Origin: Pseudomonas sichuanensis
GTDB taxonomy: Bacteria > Pseudomonadota > Gammaproteobacteria > Pseudomonadales > Pseudomonadaceae
Length of the DNA stretch: 64,000 bases
NCBI RefSeq assembly: GCF_003231305.1
Contig: NZ_QKVM01000019.1
Location: forward strand, 1-64,000
Direction: 5' to 3'
Positions 1-8,171 of this stretch are shown here, in pieces. The notes below the pieces were generated by a model. It was not told the origin of the DNA. It was given only the letters and a program-made list of their open reading frames with translations, and made no database searches. The first letter of the stretch is position 1. Every line of letters starts with the position of its first letter. The position numbers and the translations under genes are program-made.

Positions 1-52
1 GATAGGCGCTGCAACTCTTGCGGCGGACACTGCATGCCCAACCGCAAACCCT

Positions 53-2185
53 TCAGAAGGTATAAGCAACCCCAGCCTGCACCGTCCGCGGTGCACCAGG
101 ATACGCATAGGTATTGAAAGCCCCTTCGTCATACCCCTTGTTGAACACGTTCTTCACATCCAGGTTCAGGCGCACATGCTCGTTGACCTTGTAGTAGCTG
201 AGCAGGTCAACCACGCTGTACTGCTCCATGGTGTAGGTCACCGCCTCGGTCTGCCCGTTGCGGTCATCCACGTACTTGACCCCCACACCTAGCCCCAGCC
301 CTTTGGCCAGGCCATCCTGGAACTCATAGGTATTGAGCAGGCTGAAACTGTTGCGCGGAATGTTGGCCAGGCGCGTGCCGCTGGGCAGGCGGTTGTCCTT
401 GGTCACTTCGGCATCGACGTAGGCATAACCGCCGATCACCCGCCACTCAGGGGTGATGTTGCCGGCCACGTTGAGGTCCAGGCCGCGGCTGCGCACTTCG
501 CCGGCGGCCAGGCTGTAGTTGGGGTCGGCCGGGTCGCGGGTCAGCACGTTTTCCTTGACGATGTGGTAGATCGCCGCGTCGACGCTCAACTGGCGTTCCA
601 ATGCCTCCCACTTCATCCCCAGTTCGTACGACTTGCCTTTTTCCGGATCGAAGCCGTCGCCCTGGCGGCTGGCACCGGTATTGGGCTTGAACGAGCGCGC
701 CGTGTTGGCGTAGACGGCAATGGTGTCGGTCAGGTCGTAGAGCAGGCCGAAACGCGGGGTGACGGCATTGTCGGCCGCCTGCCAGCCCTTGGCGCCCGGC
801 AGGTAGTTGTCGTAGTCATGCTCGAATCGCTCCAGGCGCACACCCGCCAGCGCCTTCAGGCGTTCGGTCAGGGCCACCTGGTCCTGGACGAACCAGGCCC
901 AGGTCTTGAGGTTTTCCTGGTCGTGGGTGGTGGTGCGGGTCAGGGCAGGGCGCGGCTGGCCCAGCACCGGGTGGTAGATATCGATCGGGTAGGTGCCGTC
1001 GGTGGCCGACGAGCGCTGGATGATCGAGCGGTAGTCATAGTCTTCGTACTCGATGCCGGTCAGCAGGGTGTGGCTGAACGCGCCGGTGTCGAAGTGGCCG
1101 GTGAGGTTGAGCTGGTAGTCGCGGTCGGTCCACTCCAGCTTGCGGTAGTTGAAGTTGCGCTGCAGGGTGCGGCCGTCGGCCGGTGCCTTGTTGGCTTCCA
1201 CGGCGTTGCCCTGCAGGGTGCCGTCGAGCCATTGCATGCCACCGGCCAGGGTCCAGTTGTCGTTGAGCATATGCTCGAAGCGCAACTGGGCCATGTTGTT
1301 GTCGTTGTGCAGCAGGTTGTCGCTGCCTTTTTCCCAGATATAGGTGTCGCGCGAAGCGCTGCCGGTCTGTGTGGCGTAGCGGGTCAGGCCACGGTCGAGG
1401 GGGTGGTTGTTACGCATGAAGTCGCCTTCGAAGACGATCTTGGTGTTGTCGTTGACCTGCCAGCTGAGTACCGGGGCGACGTCGTAGCGCTCGCTCTGGA
1501 CATCGTCACGGAAGCTCTCGCCGCCCTCGCCAAGCACGTTCAGGCGGTAGGCCAGGCTGCCGTCCTGGTTCAACGGGCCGGTGGCGTCGAGGGTTGCGCG
1601 GTGCATGCCTTGATCGTCGAGCTGGCTGCCCAGGGTGACCTTGGATTCGGGCAAGGGTTGCTTGCTGACCACGTTGAAAGTGCCGCCGGGGTCGCCACGG
1701 CCGTACAGGGCGGTGGCGGGGCCGCGCAGCACTTCCAGGCGTTCGACGGTATTGGCGTCCGGGGCGTTGGGGTAGCCGCGGTTGATCGGGAAACCGTTGC
1801 GATAGAACTCGCCCGTGGTGAAGCCGCGCACGGTGAAGGTGGTCAGGCCCTGGCCGCCGAAGTTGTTGGCCCGGCCAATGCCGCCGGCGTAGTCGAGGGC
1901 GTCCTGCAGGCGGGTGGCGCCGGTGTCTTCCAGCACATCCTTGGGCACCACGCTGACCGACTGTGGGGTTTCGTGCAGGGCAGTGTCGGTGCGGGTGGCG
2001 CTGGCCGAACGGGTGGCGCGGTAACCTTCGACCGGGCCATCGGCCCGCTCGTAGTCGGCGGCATCGGCATTGATGTTCACGGCTTCAAGCTGAATGCCGG
2101 TGCTGGTTTCGAGCGGCGCTGGCGCGGCCCAGCTGAGCATCGGAGCGGCGTGGAGCAGGCACAGCGACACAATCCTGTAACGCAT
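53..2185 (-). CDS. TonB-dependent siderophore receptor
   Basis: This 710-residue outer-membrane receptor is predicted to import a ferric siderophore with TonB energy. A signal peptide of about 20 residues ends near SWA-AP. The plug domain (about residues 70-175) contains the typical TPQSVSVV and LRGPATALYGRGDPGG motifs, and a 22-strand-type barrel follows, ending in the aromatic residue F as barrel proteins do. There is no N-terminal STN signalling domain, so it is a plain transporter and not a sigma-factor-coupled transducer. The ATG at 2185 precedes a good signal peptide. A palindromic operator with partial resemblance to a Fur box lies about 60 bp upstream. The substrate cannot be named from sequence alone. 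Confidence 0.93.
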   Translation of the reverse strand: MRYRIVSLCLLHAAPMLSWAAPAPLETSTGIQLEAVNINADAADYERADGPVEGYRATRSASATRTDTALHETPQSVSVVPKDVLEDTGATRLQDALDYAGGIGRANNFGGQGLTTFTVRGFTTGEFYRNGFPINRGYPNAPDANTVERLEVLRGPATALYGRGDPGGTFNVVSKQPLPESKVTLGSQLDDQGMHRATLDATGPLNQDGSLAYRLNVLGEGGESFRDDVQSERYDVAPVLSWQVNDNTKIVFEGDFMRNNHPLDRGLTRYATQTGSASRDTYIWEKGSDNLLHNDNNMAQLRFEHMLNDNWTLAGGMQWLDGTLQGNAVEANKAPADGRTLQRNFNYRKLEWTDRDYQLNLTGHFDTGAFSHTLLTGIEYEDYDYRSIIQRSSATDGTYPIDIYHPVLGQPRPALTRTTTHDQENLKTWAWFVQDQVALTERLKALAGVRLERFEHDYDNYLPGAKGWQAADNAVTPRFGLLYDLTDTIAVYANTARSFKPNTGASRQGDGFDPEKGKSYELGMKWEALERQLSVDAAIYHIVKENVLTRDPADPNYSLAAGEVRSRGLDLNVAGNITPEWRVIGGYAYVDAEVTKDNRLPSGTRLANIPRNSFSLLNTYEFQDGLAKGLGLGVGVKYVDDRNGQTEAVTYTMEQYSVVDLLSYYKVNEHVRLNLDVKNVFNKGYDEGAFNTYAYPGAPRTVQAGVAYTF

Positions 2186-2240
2186 GGGTTCAGGTCCTGG
2201 AAAGGGGCACGGGAGAGGGTATTAAAGCGTCGCGATCTTA

Positions 2241-2265
2241 TCTGGTAACAATTCCCATTACCAGA
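2241..2265 (-). promoter_or_regulatory. palindromic operator, possible Fur box, upstream of the siderophore receptor
   Basis: Two perfect 8-bp arms (TCTGGTAA and TTACCAGA) flank a 9-bp centre, 56 bp upstream of the receptor start. Read on the minus strand, the inner 19 bases match the classical Fur box at 13 of 19 positions. Iron control of this receptor is inferred from that match and from the family, but another regulator with a palindromic site would also fit. Confidence 0.5.
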
Positions 2266-2347
2266 AATTTTGGCATACCGCATGCCAGTTGTGACGGGCG
2301 TGCCAGTTCCATGGCAGCCGGCTACAACGGCCGAGGCCTTCAGCGAA

Positions 2348-2374
2348 AACGTCACGCGACTGTCATGTGACGTT
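2348..2374. promoter_or_regulatory. 27-bp palindrome upstream of zntB
   Basis: Perfect 8-bp arms AACGTCAC and GTGACGTT are separated by 11 bp and lie just upstream of a -10-like TAATAT at 2378-2383, about 50 bp before the zntB start. The placement suits a regulator binding over the -35 region. The identity of the regulator is unknown. Confidence 0.4.
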
Positions 2375-2424
2375 ACCTAATATGACCCTCTCTGAAACGG
2401 GACTCGCCGAGGTCGCTCCGCCGC

Positions 2425-3438
2425 ATGCTCCCTGCCAATCCGCAAAACCCCGAAACCGACCTGCACGGCTTGCTCTATGCGTACCTCTTCCGCCCGGGCC
2501 AGCCCGGTCGCGAGATCGACTCGGCACAGGCGCTGGTACATCTGCAGGCGCCAGCCGACGAGCAGTTCCTCTGGCTGCACCTGAACCTTGCCCACGCCGC
2601 CTGCGAGCGCTGGATGAAAAGCCACCTGGACCTGCCCGAGACCTTTTTCGAAACCCTGCGCGAAGGGTCGCGCTCCACGCGTATCGAGCACACCGACAGC
2701 GCCTTGCTGGCGGTGGTCAACGACCTGGTGTTCAGCTATGGGGTGATGTCGTCCGACGTTTCCACCTTGTGGGCCTGTGCACGCAGCCGCTTGCTGGTCA
2801 GCGCACGGTTGCAGCCGCTGCACTCGGTGGACGAGCTGCGCTCATCGGTAAAGCGCGGCGAGGGGTTCGGTTCGACGGTGGAGTTGCTGGTGCACCTGGT
2901 GCGCGACCAGGGTGACCTGCTGACCCGGGTGCTGCGCGAAACCACCTTGAAGATCGACCGCATCGAGGACCAGTTGCTGTCGCTGCGCCTGAGCGACAAC
3001 CGCGCCGAGCTGGGCAGCCTGCGCCGCGTGCTGGTACGCCTGCAGCGTTTGCTGGCACTGGAGCCGGGCTCGCTGCTGCGGCTGCTGAACCGCCCGCCCG
3101 AGTGGTTGCACGAAGAGGATATCCGCCAGTTGCGGGCCTCTACCGAAGAGTTTTCGGTGATCATCAGCGACCTCACCAGCCTGGTCGAGCGGATCAAGCT
3201 GCTGCAGGAAGAGATTGCCGCCAAGCTCACCGAAGAGAACAACCGCACCCTGTTCACCCTCACCGTGGTCACCGTGCTGGCGTTGCCGATCAATATCATC
3301 GCCGGCTTTTTCGGCATGAACGTCGGGGGCGTGCCGCTGTCGGACGACCCCCACGGCTTCTGGGTGCTGGTGGCGTTGGTGGTGACCTTTACGTTGATTG
3401 CAGGGCGCTGGGCGTTTCGCAAGCGTGGCGATTACTGA
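2425..3438 (+). CDS. zntB: zinc transporter ZntB (CorA family)
   Basis: This 337-residue CorA-family inner-membrane cation channel/transporter has a long helical cytoplasmic N-terminal domain and two C-terminal transmembrane helices. The signature GMN at about residues 297-299 is followed by VGG, the pattern of the ZntB branch (GMNxGG) and not of the magnesium channel CorA. The length fits ZntB. The start is the ATG at 2425, preceded by a GC-rich leader with a palindrome and a -10-like hexamer. The 3' end overlaps the convergently transcribed PAP2 gene by about 50 bp. Zinc transport is inferred from the family, and the direction of transport is not visible in the sequence. Confidence 0.88.
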   Translation: MLPANPQNPETDLHGLLYAYLFRPGQPGREIDSAQALVHLQAPADEQFLWLHLNLAHAACERWMKSHLDLPETFFETLREGSRSTRIEHTDSALLAVVNDLVFSYGVMSSDVSTLWACARSRLLVSARLQPLHSVDELRSSVKRGEGFGSTVELLVHLVRDQGDLLTRVLRETTLKIDRIEDQLLSLRLSDNRAELGSLRRVLVRLQRLLALEPGSLLRLLNRPPEWLHEEDIRQLRASTEEFSVIISDLTSLVERIKLLQEEIAAKLTEENNRTLFTLTVVTVLALPINIIAGFFGMNVGGVPLSDDPHGFWVLVALVVTFTLIAGRWAFRKRGDY

Positions 3439-4219
3439 GCCTTGCTTGCGGCGCTGCCTGGAGGGCCGGGCGGCCGTAGAACAGCAAGGCGGTGAACCAA
3501 CTGGTCAGCCAGACGAAAATGCCGGCCCAGAAGGTATGTGACATGTAGTGCCAGCCCTGCAGCACCCGGGTGGTGCCGTAGAACATGCCGACCAGCAGGA
3601 TCGCCACCAGCAACTTGCGCGCATGCAACCAGCGGTGGCGCAGGGCGATGAAGTACAGCGCCAACAGGGTAAAACCGCTGGAGGCGTGGCCGCCGGGCCA
3701 GCAACGGCCTGGGCCGGCGCGGTCGAGCCCGTTGAACTGGTCGAACCATTCGTAGCGCGCCTCGGTGCCGCCATACAGCGTGGTTTCCACCGGGCAGTAC
3801 ACCCCGGTGTGGCTCTTCAGGTAGTGGATGACCATGGTGCACAGGCCGAACGCCACCACCACGAACCACAGGTCGCGGCGGTAGCGGGTGCTCCAGCGCA
3901 TCACCGGGGCGATGCGCGCCGCTTCCAGCAAGCCGATGGCGCGGGCCGAGCGCGAGGCCAGCGGCCACAGCAGCGACAGCAGCACCCCGATCACCGCCAG
4001 TTCACCCGTCCAGTCCGGCAGGATCCGCGGCCACTTGTGGGTGAGTTTCTCGAACAGCGCATTGTGCGCGAAGACGAACTGCCCGTTGGCATCCAGCAGC
4101 AGGTTGCTGATCCAGCGGTCCAGCTCGGTCAGGTCGAACAGCACGAACACCAGTACCGCCAGTAACAACGGGAAGGCCAGGTTGTTGAGGTAGAAGCGCG
4201 TGCGCATGGAAAGCTGCAT
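3389..4219 (-). CDS. PAP2-family membrane phosphatase
   Basis: This is an integral membrane phosphatase of about 276 residues of the phosphatidic acid phosphatase type 2 superfamily. The three superfamily blocks are recognisable: K-SHTGVYCPVE, then CWPGGHASSGF with the catalytic-type GH, then TRVLQGWHYMSH. Such enzymes usually act on lipid phosphates, for example undecaprenyl pyrophosphate or lipid A, at the outer face of the inner membrane. I chose the ATG at 4219 because AAGGGA lies 7-8 bases before it and it follows the stop of the upstream phosphatase gene by two bases. An ATG 36 bases further upstream would overlap that gene. The pair with an Ais-like phosphatase suggests a role in lipopolysaccharide or lipid phosphate remodelling. 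The C-terminus reads into the 3' end of zntB. Confidence 0.85.
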   Translation of the reverse strand: MQLSMRTRFYLNNLAFPLLLAVLVFVLFDLTELDRWISNLLLDANGQFVFAHNALFEKLTHKWPRILPDWTGELAVIGVLLSLLWPLASRSARAIGLLEAARIAPVMRWSTRYRRDLWFVVVAFGLCTMVIHYLKSHTGVYCPVETTLYGGTEARYEWFDQFNGLDRAGPGRCWPGGHASSGFTLLALYFIALRHRWLHARKLLVAILLVGMFYGTTRVLQGWHYMSHTFWAGIFVWLTSWFTALLFYGRPALQAAPQARLSNRHACETPSALQST

Positions 4220-4221
4220 GG

Positions 4222-4908
4222 TCACATCCCTTTGCCAGGGGCCAGGTTGCGCCACTGCGTGGCGTTCATCTGGCCAAGAAGCTGTGGTTTGCCGGCACTG
4301 TCGAGGGACAGGAACAAGGCACTTGCATAACCGCTGCTGCGTTCGCCGCCGGCTACGCCCAGTTGCCGCTCGAGCTGGTCGATGCAGCCACTGTGGGTCA
4401 CCAGTACCAGGTTATGGCCGGGCCGTTTGTGGTCGAACACCGCGCTGGCGAAGGTCGCATCGCAACGCGCCACCCAGTCCTGGGTGGTGATGTTCTTGCC
4501 GAACATGAAGCCAGCCGTCTGCCGGGTACGCACCTCGGGGCTGGCCAGGATATCGCTGTCCTGCAGCCCCAGGCGCTCGAGCCCAAGGCCCACACCGACA
4601 GCGGCGCGGCTGCCGTCCTCGGTGATGCCGGCGGGGTCGCTCAGGCAGGCGGCATGGGAGCGGTCGCAGCGTTCGGCGTGACGCACCAGGACAATGGCCG
4701 AGCCCTTGGCCCAGGCCGCATAGGTACCGCTGCGGCTCATCTGCCGCTCGCTGCCGAGGTCGCGTACCTGGGTGCGCGAGGCATACGACACGCCGGCAGT
4801 TGCCAGGGTCAACGCCACGCACAGGCCGGCAAGCAATGCCCTGGGGGAGAGCCGAAGGCGTCGGGGTGGCTTCAGGGAGGAGGGTTTGACGAGGGTGCCT
4901 TGCAGCAT
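4222..4908 (-). CDS. Ais/PmrG-like histidine phosphatase (LPS core heptose-phosphate phosphatase family)
   Basis: This is a histidine phosphatase of about 228 residues with an N-terminal signal anchor (LLAGLCVALTLATAG). The active-site block VRHAERCDRS, the following CLSD-PAGIT, and a later VTHSGC match the layout of Ais/PmrG, which dephosphorylates lipopolysaccharide core heptose. An open frame extends upstream to 5250, but that part has no coding character. The ATG at 4908 has GGAG 7 bases upstream and starts directly at the signal anchor. The gene is translationally close to the downstream PAP2 gene (2-bp gap). A ColR-like box lies about 110 bp upstream in the matching orientation. The envelope role is inferred from the family and from the neighbour. 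Confidence 0.82.
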   Translation of the reverse strand: MLQGTLVKPSSLKPPRRLRLSPRALLAGLCVALTLATAGVSYASRTQVRDLGSERQMSRSGTYAAWAKGSAIVLVRHAERCDRSHAACLSDPAGITEDGSRAAVGVGLGLERLGLQDSDILASPEVRTRQTAGFMFGKNITTQDWVARCDATFASAVFDHKRPGHNLVLVTHSGCIDQLERQLGVAGGERSSGYASALFLSLDSAGKPQLLGQMNATQWRNLAPGKGM

Positions 4909-5017
4909 GCAGTCACTCCGATGGTGAGCAATGTTGGATGCAGCGGCACTTGGGGCCACAGGCATCGCGAGTGGCGGCACTTTAAGCAGGCGAATGTCGG
5001 GAGACGGTGAGACGGAT

Positions 5018-5033
5018 GTGAAAAATATGCGAG
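5018..5033 (-). promoter_or_regulatory. ColR-like box facing the phosphatase genes
   Basis: On the minus strand this 16-mer ends in the invariant TTTTTCAC core and matches the P. putida ColR consensus YYNASNNYTTTTTCAC with two mismatches. It lies about 110 bp upstream of the histidine phosphatase start. Regulation by ColRS is inferred. Confidence 0.45.
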
Positions 5034-5068
5034 AGGCGCTCTGGTCGATGAAACCGATGAAATATTTC

Positions 5069-5084
5069 CTCACAATTTTTTCAC
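5069..5084 (+). promoter_or_regulatory. ColR box facing the SPFH/P-type ATPase operon
   Basis: The 16-mer CTCACAATTTTTTCAC matches every fixed position of the ColR consensus YYNASNNYTTTTTCAC known from P. putida. A -10-like TATAAC begins ten bases downstream at 5094, and the first SPFH gene starts at 5191. ColRS responds to excess zinc, iron and other metals, which fits a downstream metal ATPase. Confidence 0.6.
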
Positions 5085-5190
5085 TGGCGTTGCTATAACA
5101 TAACGAAATTAACCGTGCCTCGTCTCTGCCACGGCATGCCGGGTGGGTGACTACCTTGCGGCCATGCACCCTTGAGCCTTTGGAGTCTTC

Positions 5191-7170
5191 ATGAGCGTCA
5201 ACCTGGATAGCCCTGGCCTGGACCTGCAGGGGATTGCGCGCTTCCAGCAAGCGCCCACGCAGGCACGCCGCCTGGGACTGCTGGTTTACAGCGCGGCGGC
5301 GGCGGCAGCCTTGCTGGGTGGGTTGGGGTTCTTCGTCGGGTTGTTCGCACCCGCGTCACATTGGGCGCCCTTGCTGAGCATCAATGCTGCAGCCTGGTTG
5401 CTGGTGGCCGCCGGCTGCCAGTCGGCCTGGGCGGTTGCCGGCTGGCGTGCCGTTGCCATCGGCCAGCCCCCCGCGCCGTTGGCGTTCTGGCGCAAAGCTG
5501 GCCAGGAGGAGGGCGACCCGGAACAGCTCAGCCCCTACGAACGCTGGCTCGAGCGGCTGGGTGCGCTGTGCCGTAGGCAGTTGCAGCGCATTGGCGGCGA
5601 GGCACTGTGGCTGTTCGGCCTGGCACTGCTGGCGTTGCTGCTGGTGCAGGCGCATTGGCGGCTCGATCTTCCGGCTGCCGGCCAGGCCAGCCAGGCGAGC
5701 TGGTTGGCGGTGGGTACATGGGCGTTGCTGGCCTTCGGGCTGGTGGTGGTCGAGCGCCATCTGGCCAACAGCGACGGCAACGCATGGCCCGAAGCTGCGG
5801 CGCTGGCGGCACAGTTGCGCCTGCTGATCGCTGTGCTGGTGTTGTCCATTGCTTGCCTGGCGTTCGCCGACGGCGAGCGGCTGTGGCCGGCACGCCTGGC
5901 GGTGCTGATCGGCCTGCTGCCTGGCCTGCTGGCCATCGAGTTGATGTTGCGGGCCGTGCTGGCAGTGTTCAGCCCGCGCCATCCACGCCGCGAACCACAG
6001 TGGCTGGCGCGCAGCCTGTTCGCCGGCGCGTTGCAATGGCCACCGCGACCGCTGGCCTACCTGCAGGGCGAGTTGCACCAGCGCCTGGGCATCGACCTGC
6101 AACAAATCTGGGCCTTCGGCTTCATGCGCCGTGCCTTGTTGCCGGTGCTAGCACTGGTCGGCCTGGCCGGCTGGCTGCTCACCGGGCTGGTCGAAGTACC
6201 CATGGTTGGGCGCGGCGTGTATGAACGCTTCGGCAACCCGGTACAGGTCTATCAACCTGGGTTGCACCTGGGGCTGCCTTGGCCGCTTGGCAACGTCATG
6301 CGGGTGGACAACGGCACGCTGCATGAGTTGGCCAGCACTGGCGACGCGGCTGCCGCCGAGCCCCTGGCCGCTGCCGAGGGGCCGGCGCCCGTGGGCGCCA
6401 ACCGGTTGTGGGATGCCACCCACGTCAGCGAGAACGCCCAGGTGATCGCGGGCAGCGATGGCGGCGCGCAGAGCTTCCAGATCGTCAACATGGACGTGCG
6501 CTTCATCTACCGCATCGGCCTGAGCGACGCTGCGGCGCTGGCCGCCACCTACCACAGCAGCGATATCGAGCAGTTGCTGCGCAGCGTCGCCAACCGAGTG
6601 CTGGTACACGACTTTGCCGGGCGCTCGCTCGACGGCGTGCTGGGCGAAGCGCGCGAAGCCCTGGGCCAGGATATCGGCAGGGCGGTGCAGGCCGATCTTG
6701 ACCGGCTCGACAGCGGGGTGGAGATCCTGGCCACGGCGATCGAGGCGATCCACCCACCTGCCGGTGCAGCCAATGCCTACCACGGCGTGCAGGCCGCGCA
6801 GATCAATGCCGATGCGTTGATCGCCCGTGATCGTGGCCAGGCCGCACAACAGGCCAGCCTTGCCCGCCAGGCTGCCACCGTGGCCGCCGACTCGGCCAGT
6901 GCCGGCGCCCATGAAACCCGGGCCAAGGCCCAGGCTGCGGCGCTGGTGTTCGGTGCCGAACGGGCGGCCTGGGCGGGTGCTGGCCAGGCCTTCGTCCTGG
7001 AACAGTACCTGGGCCGGCTGAGCCAAGGGCTGGCCGGTGCCCACAGCCTGATCATTGACCACCGCCTGGGCGCAACCCAGGCGCCGACCCTGGACCTGCG
7101 CAGCTATGCCCTGCCGGTGGACCCAGCGGTATCAACCTCCAGTAGCCGCAACCAGGAGCACGCCAAGTGA
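5191..7170 (+). CDS. polytopic membrane protein with SPFH (HflK-like) domain
   Basis: This 659-residue protein is about 240 residues longer than classical HflK. Its first half holds about six hydrophobic helices (for example residues 30-55, 60-85, 140-155, 170-185, 205-225 and 230-250). A further helix (about 312-330) leads into an SPFH/band-7 domain that starts with GRGVYERFGNP and contains a PWPLG block. The tail is an Ala/Gln-rich helix likely to form coiled coil. GGAG lies 5 bases before the ATG. The next gene overlaps the stop by 4 bases (GTGA), so the genes are coupled. Paralogous SPFH proteins form ring assemblies that modulate FtsH, but these three are not the housekeeping hflKC. The function here is inferred only as a membrane scaffold for the linked ATPase. 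Confidence 0.82.
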   Translation: MSVNLDSPGLDLQGIARFQQAPTQARRLGLLVYSAAAAAALLGGLGFFVGLFAPASHWAPLLSINAAAWLLVAAGCQSAWAVAGWRAVAIGQPPAPLAFWRKAGQEEGDPEQLSPYERWLERLGALCRRQLQRIGGEALWLFGLALLALLLVQAHWRLDLPAAGQASQASWLAVGTWALLAFGLVVVERHLANSDGNAWPEAAALAAQLRLLIAVLVLSIACLAFADGERLWPARLAVLIGLLPGLLAIELMLRAVLAVFSPRHPRREPQWLARSLFAGALQWPPRPLAYLQGELHQRLGIDLQQIWAFGFMRRALLPVLALVGLAGWLLTGLVEVPMVGRGVYERFGNPVQVYQPGLHLGLPWPLGNVMRVDNGTLHELASTGDAAAAEPLAAAEGPAPVGANRLWDATHVSENAQVIAGSDGGAQSFQIVNMDVRFIYRIGLSDAAALAATYHSSDIEQLLRSVANRVLVHDFAGRSLDGVLGEAREALGQDIGRAVQADLDRLDSGVEILATAIEAIHPPAGAANAYHGVQAAQINADALIARDRGQAAQQASLARQAATVAADSASAGAHETRAKAQAAALVFGAERAAWAGAGQAFVLEQYLGRLSQGLAGAHSLIIDHRLGATQAPTLDLRSYALPVDPAVSTSSSRNQEHAK

Positions 7171-8171
7171 GCCAGAGCACCCAGGCCGCCCACGACCACC
7201 ATGGCTGCGACCATGATCATGACCATTCACCTGCTGACCAGGCGCCGGTCGGCTCCGTCCGGCGTCGAATGCTGATCGCCGCGCTGCTGGTGCTGCTGCT
7301 CGCCGCGACTGCCAGCCTGGTGCAGGTACGGGTCGGCGAGGCCACCGTCATCACCCGCTTCGGCAACCCCTCACGGGTGTTGCTGGAACCGGGCCTTGCC
7401 TGGCGCTGGCCGGTGCCGTTCGAAGCGGCGGTGCCGGTCGACCTGCGCCTGCGCACCACCTCCAGCGGCCTGCAGGACGTCGGTACCCGCGATGGCCTGC
7501 GGATCATCGTGCAGGCCTATATCGCCTGGCAGGTGGCGGCCGACCCGCAGAGCATCCAGCGCTTCATGCGCGCCGTGCAGAACCAACCCGACGAAGCGGC
7601 GCGGCAGATCCGCACCCTGGTGGGCTCGGCACTGGAAACCAGCGCCAGCGGCTTCCAGCTGGCCGACCTGGTGAACGTGGATGCCAGCCGCGTTCGCATC
7701 GACGCCTTCGAGCAGCGTTTGCAGCAGCAGATCGCCGAACAACTGGCGCACACCTACGGCATCAAGGTGGTGCAGGTGGGCATCGAGCGGCTGACCCTGC
7801 CCAAGGTGACCCTCGAGGCCACCGTCGACCGCATGCGCGCCGAGCGCGAGACCATCGCCACCGAGCGCACCGCCGAAGGCAAGCGCAAGGCGGCCGAAAT
7901 CCGCTCGGCGGCCGAGCGTGACGCCCGCATCCTCGAGGCCGACGCCAGCGTCAAGGCCGCGCAGATCCAAGCCCAGGCCCAGGTCGACGCGGCACAGATC
8001 TACGCCAAGGCCTATGCCGGTGCCCCTGAGCTGTACCGGCTGCTGCGCTCGCTCGACACCCTCGGCACGCTGGTGACGCCCAGCACGCGCCTGGTGCTGC
8101 GCACCGACGCGGCGCCGTTCCGTGCACTGGTGGACGGCCCGGTGCTGCCTGCGGGGCATGCCCATGACTAA
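7167..8171 (+). CDS. HflC-like SPFH protein with His-rich N-terminus
   Basis: This 334-residue protein has a histidine/aspartate-rich cytoplasmic start (HDHHGCDHDHDH within residues 9-20), one transmembrane helix (about 34-52), and an SPFH domain beginning with VRVGEATVITRFGNP. A long charged helix rich in Glu, Arg and Ala follows (about 215-275), as in HflC. It starts at GTG within a GTGA overlap with the upstream gene. The His cluster is absent from housekeeping HflC and resembles zinc/cobalt/nickel-binding tails. A similar tail begins the P-type ATPase of the same operon. This suggests a metal-linked role for the SPFH complex, which is inference. Confidence 0.83.
   Translation: MSQSTQAAHDHHGCDHDHDHSPADQAPVGSVRRRMLIAALLVLLLAATASLVQVRVGEATVITRFGNPSRVLLEPGLAWRWPVPFEAAVPVDLRLRTTSSGLQDVGTRDGLRIIVQAYIAWQVAADPQSIQRFMRAVQNQPDEAARQIRTLVGSALETSASGFQLADLVNVDASRVRIDAFEQRLQQQIAEQLAHTYGIKVVQVGIERLTLPKVTLEATVDRMRAERETIATERTAEGKRKAAEIRSAAERDARILEADASVKAAQIQAQAQVDAAQIYAKAYAGAPELYRLLRSLDTLGTLVTPSTRLVLRTDAAPFRALVDGPVLPAGHAHD

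Noticed and set aside
1..52. possible start of a leftward gene at the window edge (ATG at 35)
   Set aside because: Only eleven codons are visible, which is too few to judge.
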